64,000 nt of DNA from Blakeslea trispora (Eukaryota > Mucoromycota > Mucoromycetes > Mucorales > Choanephoraceae), in contig JAIWNE010000089.1 in assembly GCA_025331445.1 (NCBI GenBank), positions 1-64,000 on the forward strand, read 5' to 3'. The position numbers and the translations under genes were made by a program. Positions 10,307 through 21,463 of the stretch are shown piece after piece; positions within the stretch are counted from its first letter, which is position 1, and each line of letters opens with the position of its first letter. The notes under the pieces were generated by a model. That model did not search any database, had not been told where the DNA came from, and was given only the letters and a program-made list of their open reading frames with translations.

Positions 10307-10918
10307 ATGCAAAGTAACCGCATTACAAAGAAAACTATTAACAAATCAAAGCTCGCACGCCATACTAGTTACTTCAAATGTAACCAATGTGGAAAAGAGT
10401 TTAACAAGTATAGAAAAGAAGTTTCTTGGCGTAAACACACTTTCATGATGTGTTCGTCAAGAAGATCAGGTTCAAGCGAAGCACTTATTAACCATGTTGA
10501 TAATAGCATCAGTAGCAATACTTCAAGCAGGGAACCTAGTTTTGACATGGACTTAGCTGAACCTTTTGTAGACAGCATGGATGTCGATAGCGTGGATGTT
10601 GACATGGACGTTGTACTTCAAGATGAGGACGGTACTGAAACAGCACTCCATAATAGTGATATCGAGAGCAGTCAAGGCGATGTATATCAGCAGACTCTAG
10701 AAGCAGCTGAAGAACAGGTATCTCCCCCCTTTCTTGTCGATATAGATGATGCAAACATGAGCAAGGAATTCAAGAAGCAAATGGAATTCCTTACTTTTGC
10801 AAAGAGCCATGGTGTATCAAGAAACACTGTCGACAATCTCTCCAAGATTGTCAGTGAAATGCTTTCGGACCGCGGTGATAGGGAACTACTCCTATCTCAT
10901 TACACTTTAAAAAAATAA
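10307..10918 (+). CDS. Zinc-finger-headed protein, probable N-terminal part of a Tnp2-type transposase gene
   Basis: 203-aa ORF. Residues 22-50 (SYFKCNQCGKEF...WRKHTFMMC) hold a Cys/Cys..His/Cys zinc-binding pattern. Then comes a long acidic, Ser-rich segment (DMDLAEPFVDSMDVDSVDVDMD) and a C-terminal helix-rich part (SHGVSRNTVDNLSKIVSEML). The arrangement, a small zinc head, acidic linker and conserved helical start, matches the first exons of the Tnp2 genes at 7389 and 49418, so I infer a transposase N-terminus left inside a deleted element. It could also be an independent small protein. It has no intron and ends in LSHYTLKK. Confidence 0.55.
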   Translation: MQSNRITKKTINKSKLARHTSYFKCNQCGKEFNKYRKEVSWRKHTFMMCSSRRSGSSEALINHVDNSISSNTSSREPSFDMDLAEPFVDSMDVDSVDVDMDVVLQDEDGTETALHNSDIESSQGDVYQQTLEAAEEQVSPPFLVDIDDANMSKEFKKQMEFLTFAKSHGVSRNTVDNLSKIVSEMLSDRGDRELLLSHYTLKK

Positions 10919-11990
10919 AAAATAAAGAAAAATAGCTCTATTCAATCTCAGCCAAAATCATACACACTTTTTTTTCTCTCTTGAATTTATTTATTATTTT
11001 TTTATTACAAGTAGCCTTAACTCATAGTTTATTTATCTTGTTAAAAGCAGATGAGACTTAGCGAGCTTATGTCATTTCAGCAATGCAGTATATTGGACAC
11101 AGACATTCCAAGCGTAGACTCTGGTTTGGAAGTACAGCGAAAAGAGAACAGTCAGGAAAGCTTTTAAGCTGCAAGTTGACTTCAATCTAAAAAAAGAATA
11201 TCAGGCTGTTACTTTTTTCTTCTTCAGTATTAAGCTTGATCCTCACCATACATGCCAAGCAAAAGGTAAGTTGCATTGCCGTGTTATGAATCAGCTATAC
11301 CCTTTCTTTTTTTTTTTGTTTCGACAAGAAGTGGATTGCTTTATGAACGAGAAGCTCTTTTTTATGAATGAAAAACATTTTTACCCAATAAACAACGACT
11401 GCTTACGAGTTATTTTATGGATCACACCTTTATTTATTTTTGTCTCAGTACATGAAAGGAAAGAATGTGGTTTTGGTACAAAATGAGCATATACAAGAGG
11501 AAAAAGATGTAAATGGACTGTTGCAAGTACTTATTTCTTATATTTTGACCTGTTAAGCTTACAGAAATGGAACAGAAGAAAAGGGGATTTAAAGTGCAGG
11601 CTTACCTTGAACGCACTACTGGGTAACTTGGGAGATGAGACCGAGATGAGTTTGCATGTTCTTCACAAAACTCTTTCTTTTTGCTTTTAATTTTACAAGT
11701 TGTCTTTTCTTCAAAGGTTTTTTTTAAAGTATGTTTATCTTAGTGCATTTATTTCAATGTCTTTATCACAGCGTCTTATTCTTTAGATGTCTTTATTTAA
11801 ATGTCTTTTTTTCTTCAAGTTTTTTTGGCATTTAATTTTTAAGTGTCTCTTTTTTTCACTGTATAAGTTTTTTATTTCCCATTTTTAAAAGATTTTCCCA
11901 ATTATTTTGTGAATCTTATTCTCAATTTTTTAAATTTCTCGTTTCCGAAATTATTTTCCAATTTTTAAGCAGTGATTTTTTAGGTCTTTG
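10919..11990. other. Region without a supported gene
   Basis: AT-rich DNA with one 71-codon ORF (11271-11486) lacking any recognisable feature. A splice-donor-like GTAAGT lies at about 11265. I see nothing else that can be supported. Confidence 0.5.
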
Positions 11991-12336
11991 TATTTTTTGA
12001 AGAAAAAATGACAAGACATTTCAAACTCCTCAGCACTAAGGAAATCAAGTTGCTGTAAAATCTCATGCAGAGAAAAATCACTGCCAAAAAAATTCAAAGA
12101 GCGAAATTTCTTTAAGCAGTGAAATGATAGAAGAAATGTAAATGGTAATAACTTTATGAAAATACATCCAATTTTAATTTTGTAAAAAGTTTTGGAAGGC
12201 TAAAAAATACATCTAAATATCTGCCAAAAAAACAGCAACTTTCATAGTCAAAATCAAAAGTTGGTAATTTGACAGCGACGGACGCCCAGTCCAACCTGGG
12301 TGTCCACTGTACAGCGGACCGGCATTTGGTGTAGTG
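11991..12336 (-). mobile_element. CACTA element copy C, 5' end only
   Basis: GGTGTAGTG at 12328-12336 is a terminus. The 300 bp to its left align with the 5' end of element B (about 20780-21098), including AATCACTGCCAAAAA, but are clearly diverged, and the subterminal motifs are GTCCACTG/CAGCGGACC rather than GTCCATTGCA. The orientation is therefore minus, and the rest of the element to the left is not recognisable. Confidence 0.7.
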
Positions 12337-12348
12337 CAGCACTACACC

Positions 12349-12560
12349 TAGTTGGTCGTCCATTGCATTAAATTTTTGCAATGGACAAGCTGTCTTTGTA
12401 CAACGCCAAGTTGTCCATTGCAATGAAATGGTCGCACAGTCCTATTGCTGCAATGGACGATTATCCAAATGCGTTTATTGGACGAGCATAATGGACACCT
12501 TGTCCATTTGCATTAATTTTGTAACAAACATCTTGTCCATTGCATTGGTTGTAGCTTCGC
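12349..12560. repeat. 3' subterminal repeats of element B (TGCAATGGAC / GTCCATTGCA)
   Basis: At least seven copies or near copies of TTGTCCATTGCA in both orientations within 200 bp of the terminus. At the other end (21040-21085) three or four more occur. These are likely binding sites for the element's accessory protein, by analogy with plant CACTA elements. Confidence 0.8.
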
Positions 12561-13836
12561 ACTTGGTTCATTTCTTGAAATCATTTTATTCAATTGGTAA
12601 TTTATGATCTTTTTACATCAATTCCTTTTGTTTGATTGGATAAAATTTGATATTTTATTTAGATGTACGTTTATCATTGGATGAAATAGACTTCTTTATA
12701 CAAATATACTTCTTTATGATTGGACTATATTAGACAGATATACAGGATTAGAGGCTTAAAAAGTGGCTTTTTTTTTATTGAAAAAACTTTTTTCTGCTGA
12801 AAATAATAGGTATATTATGGGGGAAATGCTAGGGGAATCAGATCAAATAATTAGGGAAAATGGCAGGCATCGATTACAGGGATAGGCAGAATATTTAGTA
12901 GAAAAAGCCCTTAAAAGCCTGGTGGAAATGACAGGAAAAGATGGCAGGGGAGGCTAAAACACTGGCAAAATTGAGCTGTAATTTTGCCACTAGTACAGGT
13001 AAAAACCATAGAAACAACTGACGAGAGACAACGATAACGGGGTAGAATCCAAGGGCTATAAGCAGACAGAAACAGTGGAGGAACAGAGTAAACAAGGAGC
13101 CCACATACGAGTGCTAAAGTAATAAAGCGATCAATGAAACTGAAAGAAAAACGAAAGTGATGAATAACTTACATTAAATCAATAAAGAATACTATAAGAA
13201 TAAGAGCATACAGCCAAACCAAAACGAAGCCTTCTTTTAAAAGCATTATAAACAAACTATGAGTTTTTAAATTCTTTAAGTGTTCATTTAACAACTTACA
13301 GTCCAAAAGAAGAGACTGATGCTTCAGACTTATGAGAAAGGCCACATAGAGTATCTAAGAGATAATTGTCAGGACAGTTGTTGGACTATGTATTACTGTT
13401 AATTATCTTTAAACCATTTATCCAAGAAAAAAAAAAGAGAGGCAGAGAGACTCAGGTCAAGGGGCTTTTATAACACAAAAAGATTAGCCTATAAGACAAC
13501 AACATGTACGCTAATCATTACCTCAAGCAGTTAGATAAAATACAAATGATTCCACTAAAACCATATCTTAGCTAAAGAAGTTTTGTTAGCATTTACTCAA
13601 TCGAATCAGTACCAACTTACTTATTATTTTTAAAAAAAATTAAAAAGAAAAGAAAATAAAATAAAAGGCAACAAAAAAAAAGACGCAAAAATACTCAAAA
13701 AAATTTTGTCGATTTTAAATTAAAAAGGACCGTCTATTTTGGGAACAATGAAGATCCAGCAACCGATCAAAATAGTCTGAAAGCTATAAATAAAGCTTAT
13801 CGCAAGGTATAATTTTTTTTATTATTCTTTAACAAA
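12561..13836. other. Non-coding flank of the accessory gene in element B
   Basis: No supported gene. The segment 12590-12830 is homologous in reverse to 4240-4500 of element A. The 13620-13720 stretch is A-rich. The accessory-gene promoter should lie just upstream of 13837. Confidence 0.5.
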
Positions 13837-14890
13837 ATGAACCGTCAGATCCCCCAAGTAGCTGCCTCTACCCCTCGCACTCCTGCTCGTACTCCTGCCC
13901 GTGCTCTTACCCGTCCTGCTGCTCTTCCTGTTCCTGTCGCTCAGCCAGATGGGCGCATTGATGATCTCTTAGAGCGTATTGCCTTTCTCGAGTCTGCTTT
14001 TGGTCGATCTGGCACTAGTAGTGCTAATGGCGATGCTACTAGAAGACCTCTCAGTGGTAGAAACCCTGTGTTGCTTGTAAGTTGAAGACTACTGCAAAAA
14101 AGATGATTTCAATACTTACATTCCCACAACGTTTAATAGAAAGCCGTCAAGAATGCGCTTGAGACCGCCAAGCGAATTGGTGTCGAGTTCGCCTTGGATC
14201 ATTCCCTGAAGAAGTCTGGAAGAAACCAACCGGTATTCAGGGCTATCCTTCAGAATGCCATCACCGAGATGAAGGCTGTTGCTGGTTACTCCGAGCACGA
14301 AGAACTCTCCAAGAAGGTTATAAAGTGCTTGGAGGAAAAGATAAGAAACCAGTTCAATGTTTCTAGAGCGAACGAAAAAAGAGGTGTTTTTAGCCTTGCA
14401 TCTCGGGAACAGACATCGCTCAAGGAACGCAAGCGTAAGCGAGTTGATAGAGTAAGTAAAAACACAACATACTACTTTTAATGATGACTTACCTTTCTCT
14501 TGAAAGAAACTAATGGCTCGCAGAGCTTGCTTTGCGAAAGACTCGGTTTCTCTGTCTCGCGACATCGGCAGCATTGAGGAATGCAATGCTGTTCTTGAGA
14601 GGGCTTATATGTTTGACGAAGAAGATGAAGCGGACGGAGAGTTCGGCGAGCTCTTTCGTGTGTTGGTTCCTTCCTGGCGTTCTGACAAGGTAAGTTGTTA
14701 ATTTGTTTGTTCTGTTCAAGAGTAATAACGACAGTGTTTCTAGTTGAACAGTTTTTTCTCTCGCTTGGACGACGCGGACAGAAGAAGCAAAAAGAAGCAT
14801 GTACGTGCTACTCGTCGTCGTAGAAACGTTGAAGCAGCTCTGTCCGAAGAGCTTCGTCGCCCTCTTCCTCGTTGGGCTTTGAATGAGTAG
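13837..14890 (+). CDS. CACTA element accessory protein (possible TnpA-like), four exons
   Basis: Exons 13837-14076, 14140-14451, 14507-14689 and 14744-14890, all phase 0, give 293 aa. It is homologous over its length to the 2094-3136 protein: MNRQIPQVAASTPRTPAR head, KAVKNALETAKRIGVEF block, ERKRKRVDR basic segment, acidic FDEEDEADGEFGE, the invariant FRVLVPSWRSDK, and an Arg-rich tail (RATRRRRNVEAAL) ending LPRWALNE. The head is unusually rich in repeated Pro-Ala-Arg. It converges on the transposase. I recognise no catalogued domain. A DNA-binding role at the subterminal repeats is inferred from charge and context. Confidence 0.85.
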
Positions 14891-15189
14891 ATTTCGTCTT
14901 TTCCTTGCTTTTGTTTTTTTCTCTTTTTTTTTGCTATTAATAAACATTTGTATTAAAATAAGCCTGACGTTGACATGTACACTCCTTACTTACCTCTGTT
15001 ACGTGAGATCGCTGCTTTTGTTACAGTTCTGAGTACTAAAGCTAAAGATTCATACCCATTAAGCCTAACTTAGCAAAAGTAAGGAAACAGGGGTTCGCTG
15101 ATATGATTTAAATATTGAAGAAAAGAAAGGAAAATTTATTTGAATAAAAAAATTAACAAAAAGAAATCTATAAAAAAAATGTAAAAAAA

Positions 15190-15360
15190 ATGTAAAAAAA
15201 AGAGAGAGAGAGAAAAAAGAACAAAAAAGAGAAAAAAAAAGAGAGAACAAAAAAGAGAGAGAAAAAAAGAGAGAAAAAAAAAGAGAGAAAAAAAAAAGAG
15301 AAAAAAAAAGAGAAAAAAAAAAGAGAGAAAAAAAAAGAGAGAAAAAGAGAGACAAGAAGA
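15190..15360. repeat. Purine simple repeat (GAGAGAAAAAA)n
   Basis: Alternating GAGA and poly-A runs between the two convergent genes of element B. The long phenylalanine/serine ORFs it creates on the minus strand are artefacts. Confidence 0.9.
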
Positions 15361-15367
15361 GATTAAA

Positions 15368-18300
15368 CTAAGCAATAAGCTTTGGTTCTATCTGGACAAC
15401 CACATGAGTGTTGCTTAGGTGGTCAAGGACAATTGCCACTTGGCTATGCAAATGCAATACAGGAATAATTGAAGCAACTGAGTTTGACTCGAAGCCTTTT
15501 TGAAGGGCTTCCATGCCAAACTTGGTTGTGTCTTGGTTGTTGTAATAGTAGAACTGCAAGTCAGACTTACAGAACCATCTTACGAAAGCAAGGTAATGAG
15601 TTGTTGGCAATTGGTCGCCGTTTTCTTCTTCTACCATGGTAGTATGTCTAAAAAGACATTGGATCTGACAATACCTAAGCTCAAGACCGTTTGTGCCAGG
15701 ATAATAGGCCATCGCAAAAGAACCTCGCTTGCTGATTGTAGATGCCTTAACAGAGCTAAACTTGTTACCCAAGATGCTGATGGACTTAAAGATTTCAGCC
15801 TTCCATGCAACTGCAAAGGAGCTAGGGTTAAGAGCAGCAGCATACTCATCAAGATACAACGAGCCGTACAACTGAGTGTAGTAGTCTACAAGAAAAGAGA
15901 ACATGTCCTTCTTGAGCATTGTAGATACAGGCTTGATAGAGAGAATTGTGCTAGGTGGGAGTTGCTCAAAGCCATAGGCAGGCTCGTTACCAATCCACAA
16001 ATTGTGAAAGGTATTGAGGCAAAAGGTCTCAACAGCAGCATCAAATTCTTGGAGCACGGACTCATGGCAGACAGGCTTTTGTGCACAGAAAAGACTTTTA
16101 ACTTGAGCTTTGTCTTGTTCATTCAAACAGTATGCAAGTGCCTTGAAAAATCCTCAGCAAAAACTTGCAAGAGAAACTTGTTCAGATACGTTTTTTCGAC
16201 GCAGTCCTTTCTGTTTGTTCTGATCCCTTTCAAGTCTTGATTATATCTCTCGAAGTTGAACAACCAATGCGATGGTGAAGCTGCGTAGTCCAGGATTGTC
16301 TCTTTGAGATGTAGTGCATTATGAAAGTTGATGGTGATTAATGATTTCTCTTTATAGATACTTTCAAAATCAACCAAAAACATTTTCAACATACTCTGAG
16401 CATCATCAAGTTGTGAGAGGGACAAACAGGGAGAAAGAAGAACACGAGAAGCCTTTACCAATAGCATCCAATGCTCATAGGCTTTTTTGCCAATGTACTT
16501 GTGTAAAAAGTATGGTGACAACACCAACAACCAAGTCGACCATTCGTCCGCCTTCATGTTGGAGAACCCAGTACCAATTGCAATCTTGCGAGCAATTGAG
16601 GAGACAGCATGGCCAGAGGGAAGAATGAACTTGCTTTCCAGAACTGCTTGAATATCTTTAAGATTACCCATTGTGAGCATCGGCAGGCTGGTGTCTTTGT
16701 TGCTGGTCCAAATTATTGTCATTTTTTTGGTAATCCCCAAAAGAAGATTGTGCATAATATCGATTCCCACATGGCGAATGGGATCGAAGTACGGCAACTC
16801 CAGAAGAACACTCCAACGGGTACCATTTTCTTTCTCTAGATCCTTACGCTCACTATCGGTCTTTGTCTTGAGCCATCTTGAAGCTTGGGTGCGGTGCTCT
16901 TGACATGATCTTCTTGTCCATCTTTCAACTTCAAAATCAGTGAAATCCCGAGTCTTGTCACCTTTCTTTATCCCTTTGAACTGCTTCTTACATTTCATAC
17001 ATGCATTGATGGAATTGAAAGAAGTAAAGCCGGCTACCTTTCGCTGAGCTGGCAGATCCATCATGCACAGGGAAAGTGCGGCCTTGACAACTTGCTTGCC
17101 ATGCTTTCTCGTTTGCATTCCTACACCATTCATCAATGCAAGAAGTTCCTTAACCAGGGGACGGAGATAGTGATTCATCTCGTATGTCTTTGGTTCTTTT
17201 GGCCCGTTGATCAGACATACCAAGATGGTGTTGGTTCTGAGATTTCTTATCTCACGAGGCAAGTTCTGGATAGTAAGATAGATGGCACCTATGCTGTAGC
17301 TGTCCTTGTAGGCTTGAAACCAGTCACAGTTCAGGGTGAGCAAGAGGTTGAAGTTACTTTGAAATACGAAAGGCTCATTGTCGGTAGGATCAACCTTGAA
17401 CTCGTTCCAAACTCGGCCGTCGAAGATGTCAGAGAGCATGCCAGGCAAAACTTGACGGCTTTTCCATTGGCAAACATTTTCAACAAATCCATCTCGCATG
17501 AAAAAGGATTTCAAAGTCTCTGTCAATGAGTTGTAAAAGAATGAGCGGACAGGAGCTATCGTACCGTATTGGTTGGGGGCCAAAAGGCTTTGTTGACAAG
17601 GCAAAGAACCAAGAAAAAGACCATTGTAAAGACATCTAGGCTGTTCAAGAAGAGCTTGTCTTTCAGCTTCGTTATCATACGGACGAATTGCATGGCAAGT
17701 GATACAGCTGGCATACTCCTTAACACCAAACCCAAAAGAACCAGCGGAATGACACCAGCTATCGAAAGTAGCGATCGACTTAGGAAACCGGAAGCTTTCT
17801 TGAGTTAAACAAAGAACCATGTTACAGAAGAGCATGATGGCTTCACTTGATATATCAGTCAACTGGTTCTTGCGCAACAAGACAAGCATCACAAACAACA
17901 AAGAAGCAATTGGGGTAGATGGTAAGTTGTCGTTGCGAGGAAGCTCAAATGCAGGTTCTAAAAATAAAACATAAAAAGTAAGTTAACTAACTAACGAACA
18001 AAAAACTATTATATAAATAAAGACATACCTTCATGACTAGCATCTTCAGCTTCAGTAAAATCGAAATCAGTTTGATCATAAGAGAAGTCCATTTCTAATA
18101 AGATAATGAGTAACATATATAATTTACTCAAGTGCATTAAATGTTACCTTCATCAGCAAAAGTTTTATCGACGGCAGTATCAGCATTAGAGTTGGTGTTG
18201 ACTTCAGAGGCAGATGGACCTACACAATTGAGAGTTAATAAATGTCATTAATAAGAATGGCTTTAATGGATATTACCTTCTCTAGCTCTTTTGATAAGCT

Positions 18301-18415
18301 CACGAGTTTGATGGTACTCATAAGCACGCTTTTTCATGCCACTACCTTGAGTGATATAGGTGATACATTGCAAGCAATCGCACAATGAGTTTTGAGTAGC
18401 AGAAGAAGCAGACAT
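15368..18415 (-). CDS. Tnp2-like transposase of element B (frame break near 16125)
   Basis: Exons 18415-18277, 18219-18148, 18094-18029 and 17957 downward, with the same three introns as in copy D. Residues 13-17 hold CDCLQC. Exon 4 carries the conserved core: SLLFVMLVLLRKNQL, CITCHAIRPY, SINACMKCKKQFKG (a second zinc-like CxxC), LPYFDPIRHVGIDIMHNLLLG, ADEWSTWLLVLSPYF and ASPSHWLFNFERYNQDLK. The first frame stops at 16125-16123 (TGA). The C-terminal 250 aa (NEQDKAQVKSLF...QIEPKLIA) follow in the -1 frame, from about 16126 to 15368. Element A has the same break with the same offset. Transposases of this type act in the nucleus on the element's inverted termini. An RNase H-like fold is presumed for the family; I cannot assign the catalytic triad with certainty. 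Confidence 0.85.
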
Positions 18416-21039
18416 AGCAATAGGAAAGTATATTTTGGGAAGTTAAAAGAGAGAGTCAATATATTTCACAAATCATCTGCCCTTTTATATTGATGACCTT
18501 TTTTAAAAAATTTATTTAAAGTACTCGTTTGATCTGTTCATCTTAATTCAACCACATCTACACCAATGATAATTTATAATTCAATTGAGATTGCGTTTGA
18601 TAGATAAAGTGTGTCTTGTTACCCGACTCTTTACACGAAAGATGAATTTTCAGGATAAGCTAAGTTGATCCCGATTTGACGTGACAATAAACATGACATG
18701 TCGATACCAAAAATAATCATGGAAATGATGTTTTAGATTTATTAATCTCAGACAGTTTCTAATCCCACTACCTACATGTAACACACTTTTGAGGTATGAA
18801 TTTTAATGGGTTGTTCCTAATCCATGAGACGAAAATAACTCGTATTCGGTATTCATTCACAATTAGACCAGTTTATTCAAATTCATAGAGTAAAGCAGTT
18901 TGATCATGAAAAGCCATCAGTGACGCTTGCTTCTTTTCTCGATAAATCATACAGGTTCTACAAGCCCTGATTATTTTTTTCCGCGAACTTCAAACAAGGA
19001 AAAGAGATCTCTAATTATCTTTCTTTCTTCCTTAAAATAACCCACAACAATGGCACTAACGAAGGCACCATTGTAGAGAGTTATATGAAACGATCGCTTT
19101 TTACTCAAATCGCGCTATCCCTCAATCGGGAATAGTTTTGATAGCATCTTTAACTTCTATTTTTTTTATCTTTGGATGAAGTATCACAGAAATTAAAAGC
19201 GCCTGAAAAAGATGGGATTAAAACAATTGATCTATTTTAAGCTTTTGACAAAGAAAAAAGAAAGACTTGTATAACTCTTGTAAAAATGAAAATGCATTCA
19301 TAGGGTTTATTGAGTTTCCATAACTTGGTTTTGGCTTTAGCGAACAAAATGTCATGTTTTGCTCATGACTTTCGAATGATGAGCTCTTTAAAAAAAAAAA
19401 AGGGCAGCGTATAATTTTCGGAAGTGGTCAATTTAACACCAGCAAAAAAAAACATTCGTATTCTTTTTCTTTTTTATTTTTAACAAGAGGTCTCGACTGG
19501 TTTACTTCCCGTAAATAGATAAGACTTAACAAAGTAAACTCATCACTGTAGCACGATAAAGCAGAAGCATCAAGAAACAACAGGTTGTCATGTCAGAAGT
19601 ATTAAAAATATTACAGATAAAAAGACTAGTTAAAAATGTCAGAAAGAATAACTTTTATTTTTGTTAGACTTATGAAGCATTTCAGTTCAACTTTGCTAGT
19701 AAGGGAGTTCAACTTACAGTCATTGCCAGTATGCACTTAATAGCGCGCGTCACCTTATTTACTGGAGAACTAGGAAATTAGTTGTGGCAATATCAGGTTT
19801 TTTTTTGAAATGACAACAGTTCTCAACTTGACGAAACCCGATCAACGCCTTTTCTAACAACAACTTTTACACAACATGTAAGTCATGTCTCAATCTTCAA
19901 AAATACTTGTATCTATTTCAAATAGCGTGTATTGTGAAGTAAGGCTTGTCGCTTTTGTTCACAACTTGTTCATCTACAATAAAATAATGAAAGTTTGCAT
20001 GTCAACTTGATAATCAAATACTTATTAGCTTTCATTGCAGTGTTTGATAGTTATGAATGTGGATCAAAGTGGATCTTTACTTAGAACGGTATATAAGAGT
20101 GAAATAGGTTAAGAAATGAGCAGTGTAGTCTATTGTTGTTATTGCTTATGCTGTTAAGATGAGAACGTAATGATCTTTCACTTTTTTCAAAGAAATACTT
20201 CTTTTGCTGTTGATTTATCTAAGCTTCTTGTTGTATATTCGATTGACTTTTAGCCTTTGCAGGTATTGCTTCTTAATGCCTTTTCGTTATTTCTTTTTTT
20301 TCTATTTGTCACTTCTTTTTTTTAACACCTTTTATTTTTTTTAAGATGGATTTTTTTATTGAGGTTACTTTTTTGAGCGTAATAAAAATTACTTAATTTT
20401 CGGACATTTTTCTTAACAGATTGAATTTTTATGAACATTAATTTATGGCTCTTAGCTTCAAATTAATTTTATTTATCAAAGAGGTAAATCACAAACGCTA
20501 AAATGAAAGAAATGAAAGCATAACAATGATAGTACTAACCAACATGTTGGTAACAAGTTGAAGAACATATACAAGACAAAATGAGCGAAAATGTCGATGT
20601 AAAATAAAAATAAAAAAAATGGAGACATATAAAAATATTTGCAAGTAATTTCATAAAAAATGGTAGACGGTGTTGATCATCTCAGTATACAACATTTTTA
20701 CTAACATCAACCAAGTCAGTTAGACAATAAAGTAGATAACTCTGGTACAGCACAGAACAGCTTTTGACAAAAAAAAAAGATTTAAACTCCTCAGCTTAAA
20801 AAATAAAAAAATGTAGGGAAAATCAGGCAGAAAAAAAATCACTGCCAAAAATTTCAGAGAAGCGGAATTCTTTAAGCACTAAAGACATGGTCTAAAATAT
20901 AAATGGGTATAACTTGATGAAAATGCAACCGATTTCAATTCTGAAAAAAGTTTTCAATACCTGAATCAACCCTCAACATTTTCAGCTAAAAACATAGCAA
21001 GTTTTATAAGCAAAATCGAATGTTGTAAATTTGGATATA
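18416..21039. other. Long non-coding leader of element B
   Basis: Mirror of 4767-7388 with only scattered substitutions. No supported gene on either strand. Presumably contains the transposase promoter next to 18416. Confidence 0.6.
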
Positions 21040-21153
21040 TTGGACATCTTGTCCATTGCACTTGTCCATTGTGCATTGGACAACCATTAGGTGTAGTGAA
21101 CGGGTAAACCTTTTGAGCCGATATCTATACTTCAATATATTTCAAACTATCTA

Positions 21154-21225
21154 TCCCCAATGGTCCATTGGTTAGGATTTGTCGCTTTCACCGACACGGC
21201 CGGGGTTCGATTCCCCGTTGGGGAA
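21154..21225 (+). tRNA. tRNA-Glu (anticodon UUC)
   Basis: A complete cloverleaf can be folded. Acceptor TCCCCAA pairs with TTGGGGA, followed by discriminator A. The anticodon arm is TGTCG-CTTTCAC-CGACA with anticodon TTC at 21187-21189. The T arm is CGGGG-TTCGATT-CCCCG. The internal promoter boxes are present: TGGTCCATTGG (A box, 21161-21171) and GGTTCGATTCC (B box, 21204-21214). No T-run of four or more follows closely; the first TTTTT is about 80 bp downstream. The gene lies 55 bp from the 5' terminus of CACTA element B. Confidence 0.93.
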
Positions 21226-21257
21226 TTATACTCTCAATCTTAAGAGTAAAATTTCTC

Positions 21258-21336
21258 AGTAACTTGAGAAAGAGAACAAATACTGTTACAGGACAAAGGA
21301 TAGTTTTTGCAGTAACTTGAGAAAGAGAACAAATAG
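21258..21336. repeat. Direct repeat of AACTTGAGAAAGAGAACAAA
   Basis: Two exact copies of CAGTAACTTGAGAAAGAGAACAAATA, the first at about 21258 and the second about 55 bp further on, downstream of the tRNA gene. Confidence 0.75.
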
Positions 21337-21463
21337 ATATAACAGAGCAATCAGGCAGCAAGGCTATAAGTAATGAGCACCAGGTTTTAAGTCGTCCGAC
21401 TAGAGATATAAGTAAAGTAAAGAGAATAAAGTAATATAAAAGAAGAGATGTAATATATGAATA

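Larger units (their letters stand above)
10033..10918 (+). mobile_element. Second-type CACTA element, left end (terminus CACTAAGGGAAATTTT)
   Basis: From 10033 the sequence CACTAAGGGAAATTTTTCTCC matches, with one mismatch, the terminus of the complete small element at 37137 (CACTACGGG...). A further shared block is GTGACTTTGATTGTCGTGT (10156 onward and 37260 onward). I could not find the right end, so the end coordinate is only the last supported gene in it. The interrupted retrotransposon does not resume on the right, so this copy is probably deleted or rearranged. Confidence 0.65.
12340..21098 (-). mobile_element. CACTA/Plavaka-type DNA transposon B, complete (8,759 bp)
   Basis: The termini are CACTACACCTAGTTGG at 12340 and, reversed, CACTACACCTAATGG at 21098. 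In element sense the order is 5' terminus, 2.7 kb leader, Tnp2 transposase (18415-15368), convergent accessory gene (13837-14890), 3' terminus. Both ends carry arrays of the TGCAATGGAC motif. The 3-bp flanks are CAG (12337-12339) and AAC (21099-21101), so no target-site duplication is visible. Only the 5' 3.57 kb is shared almost perfectly with copy D. It is the best candidate here for an autonomous copy, provided the transposase frame break is resolved in vivo. Confidence 0.85.

Noticed and set aside
15065..15375. Two minus-strand ORFs of 79-96 codons made of Phe, Ser and Leu
   Set aside because: They translate a purine simple repeat and are not genes.
12337..21101. Target-site duplication for element B
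   Set aside because: The flanking triplets are CAG and AAC, and longer windows do not match either.
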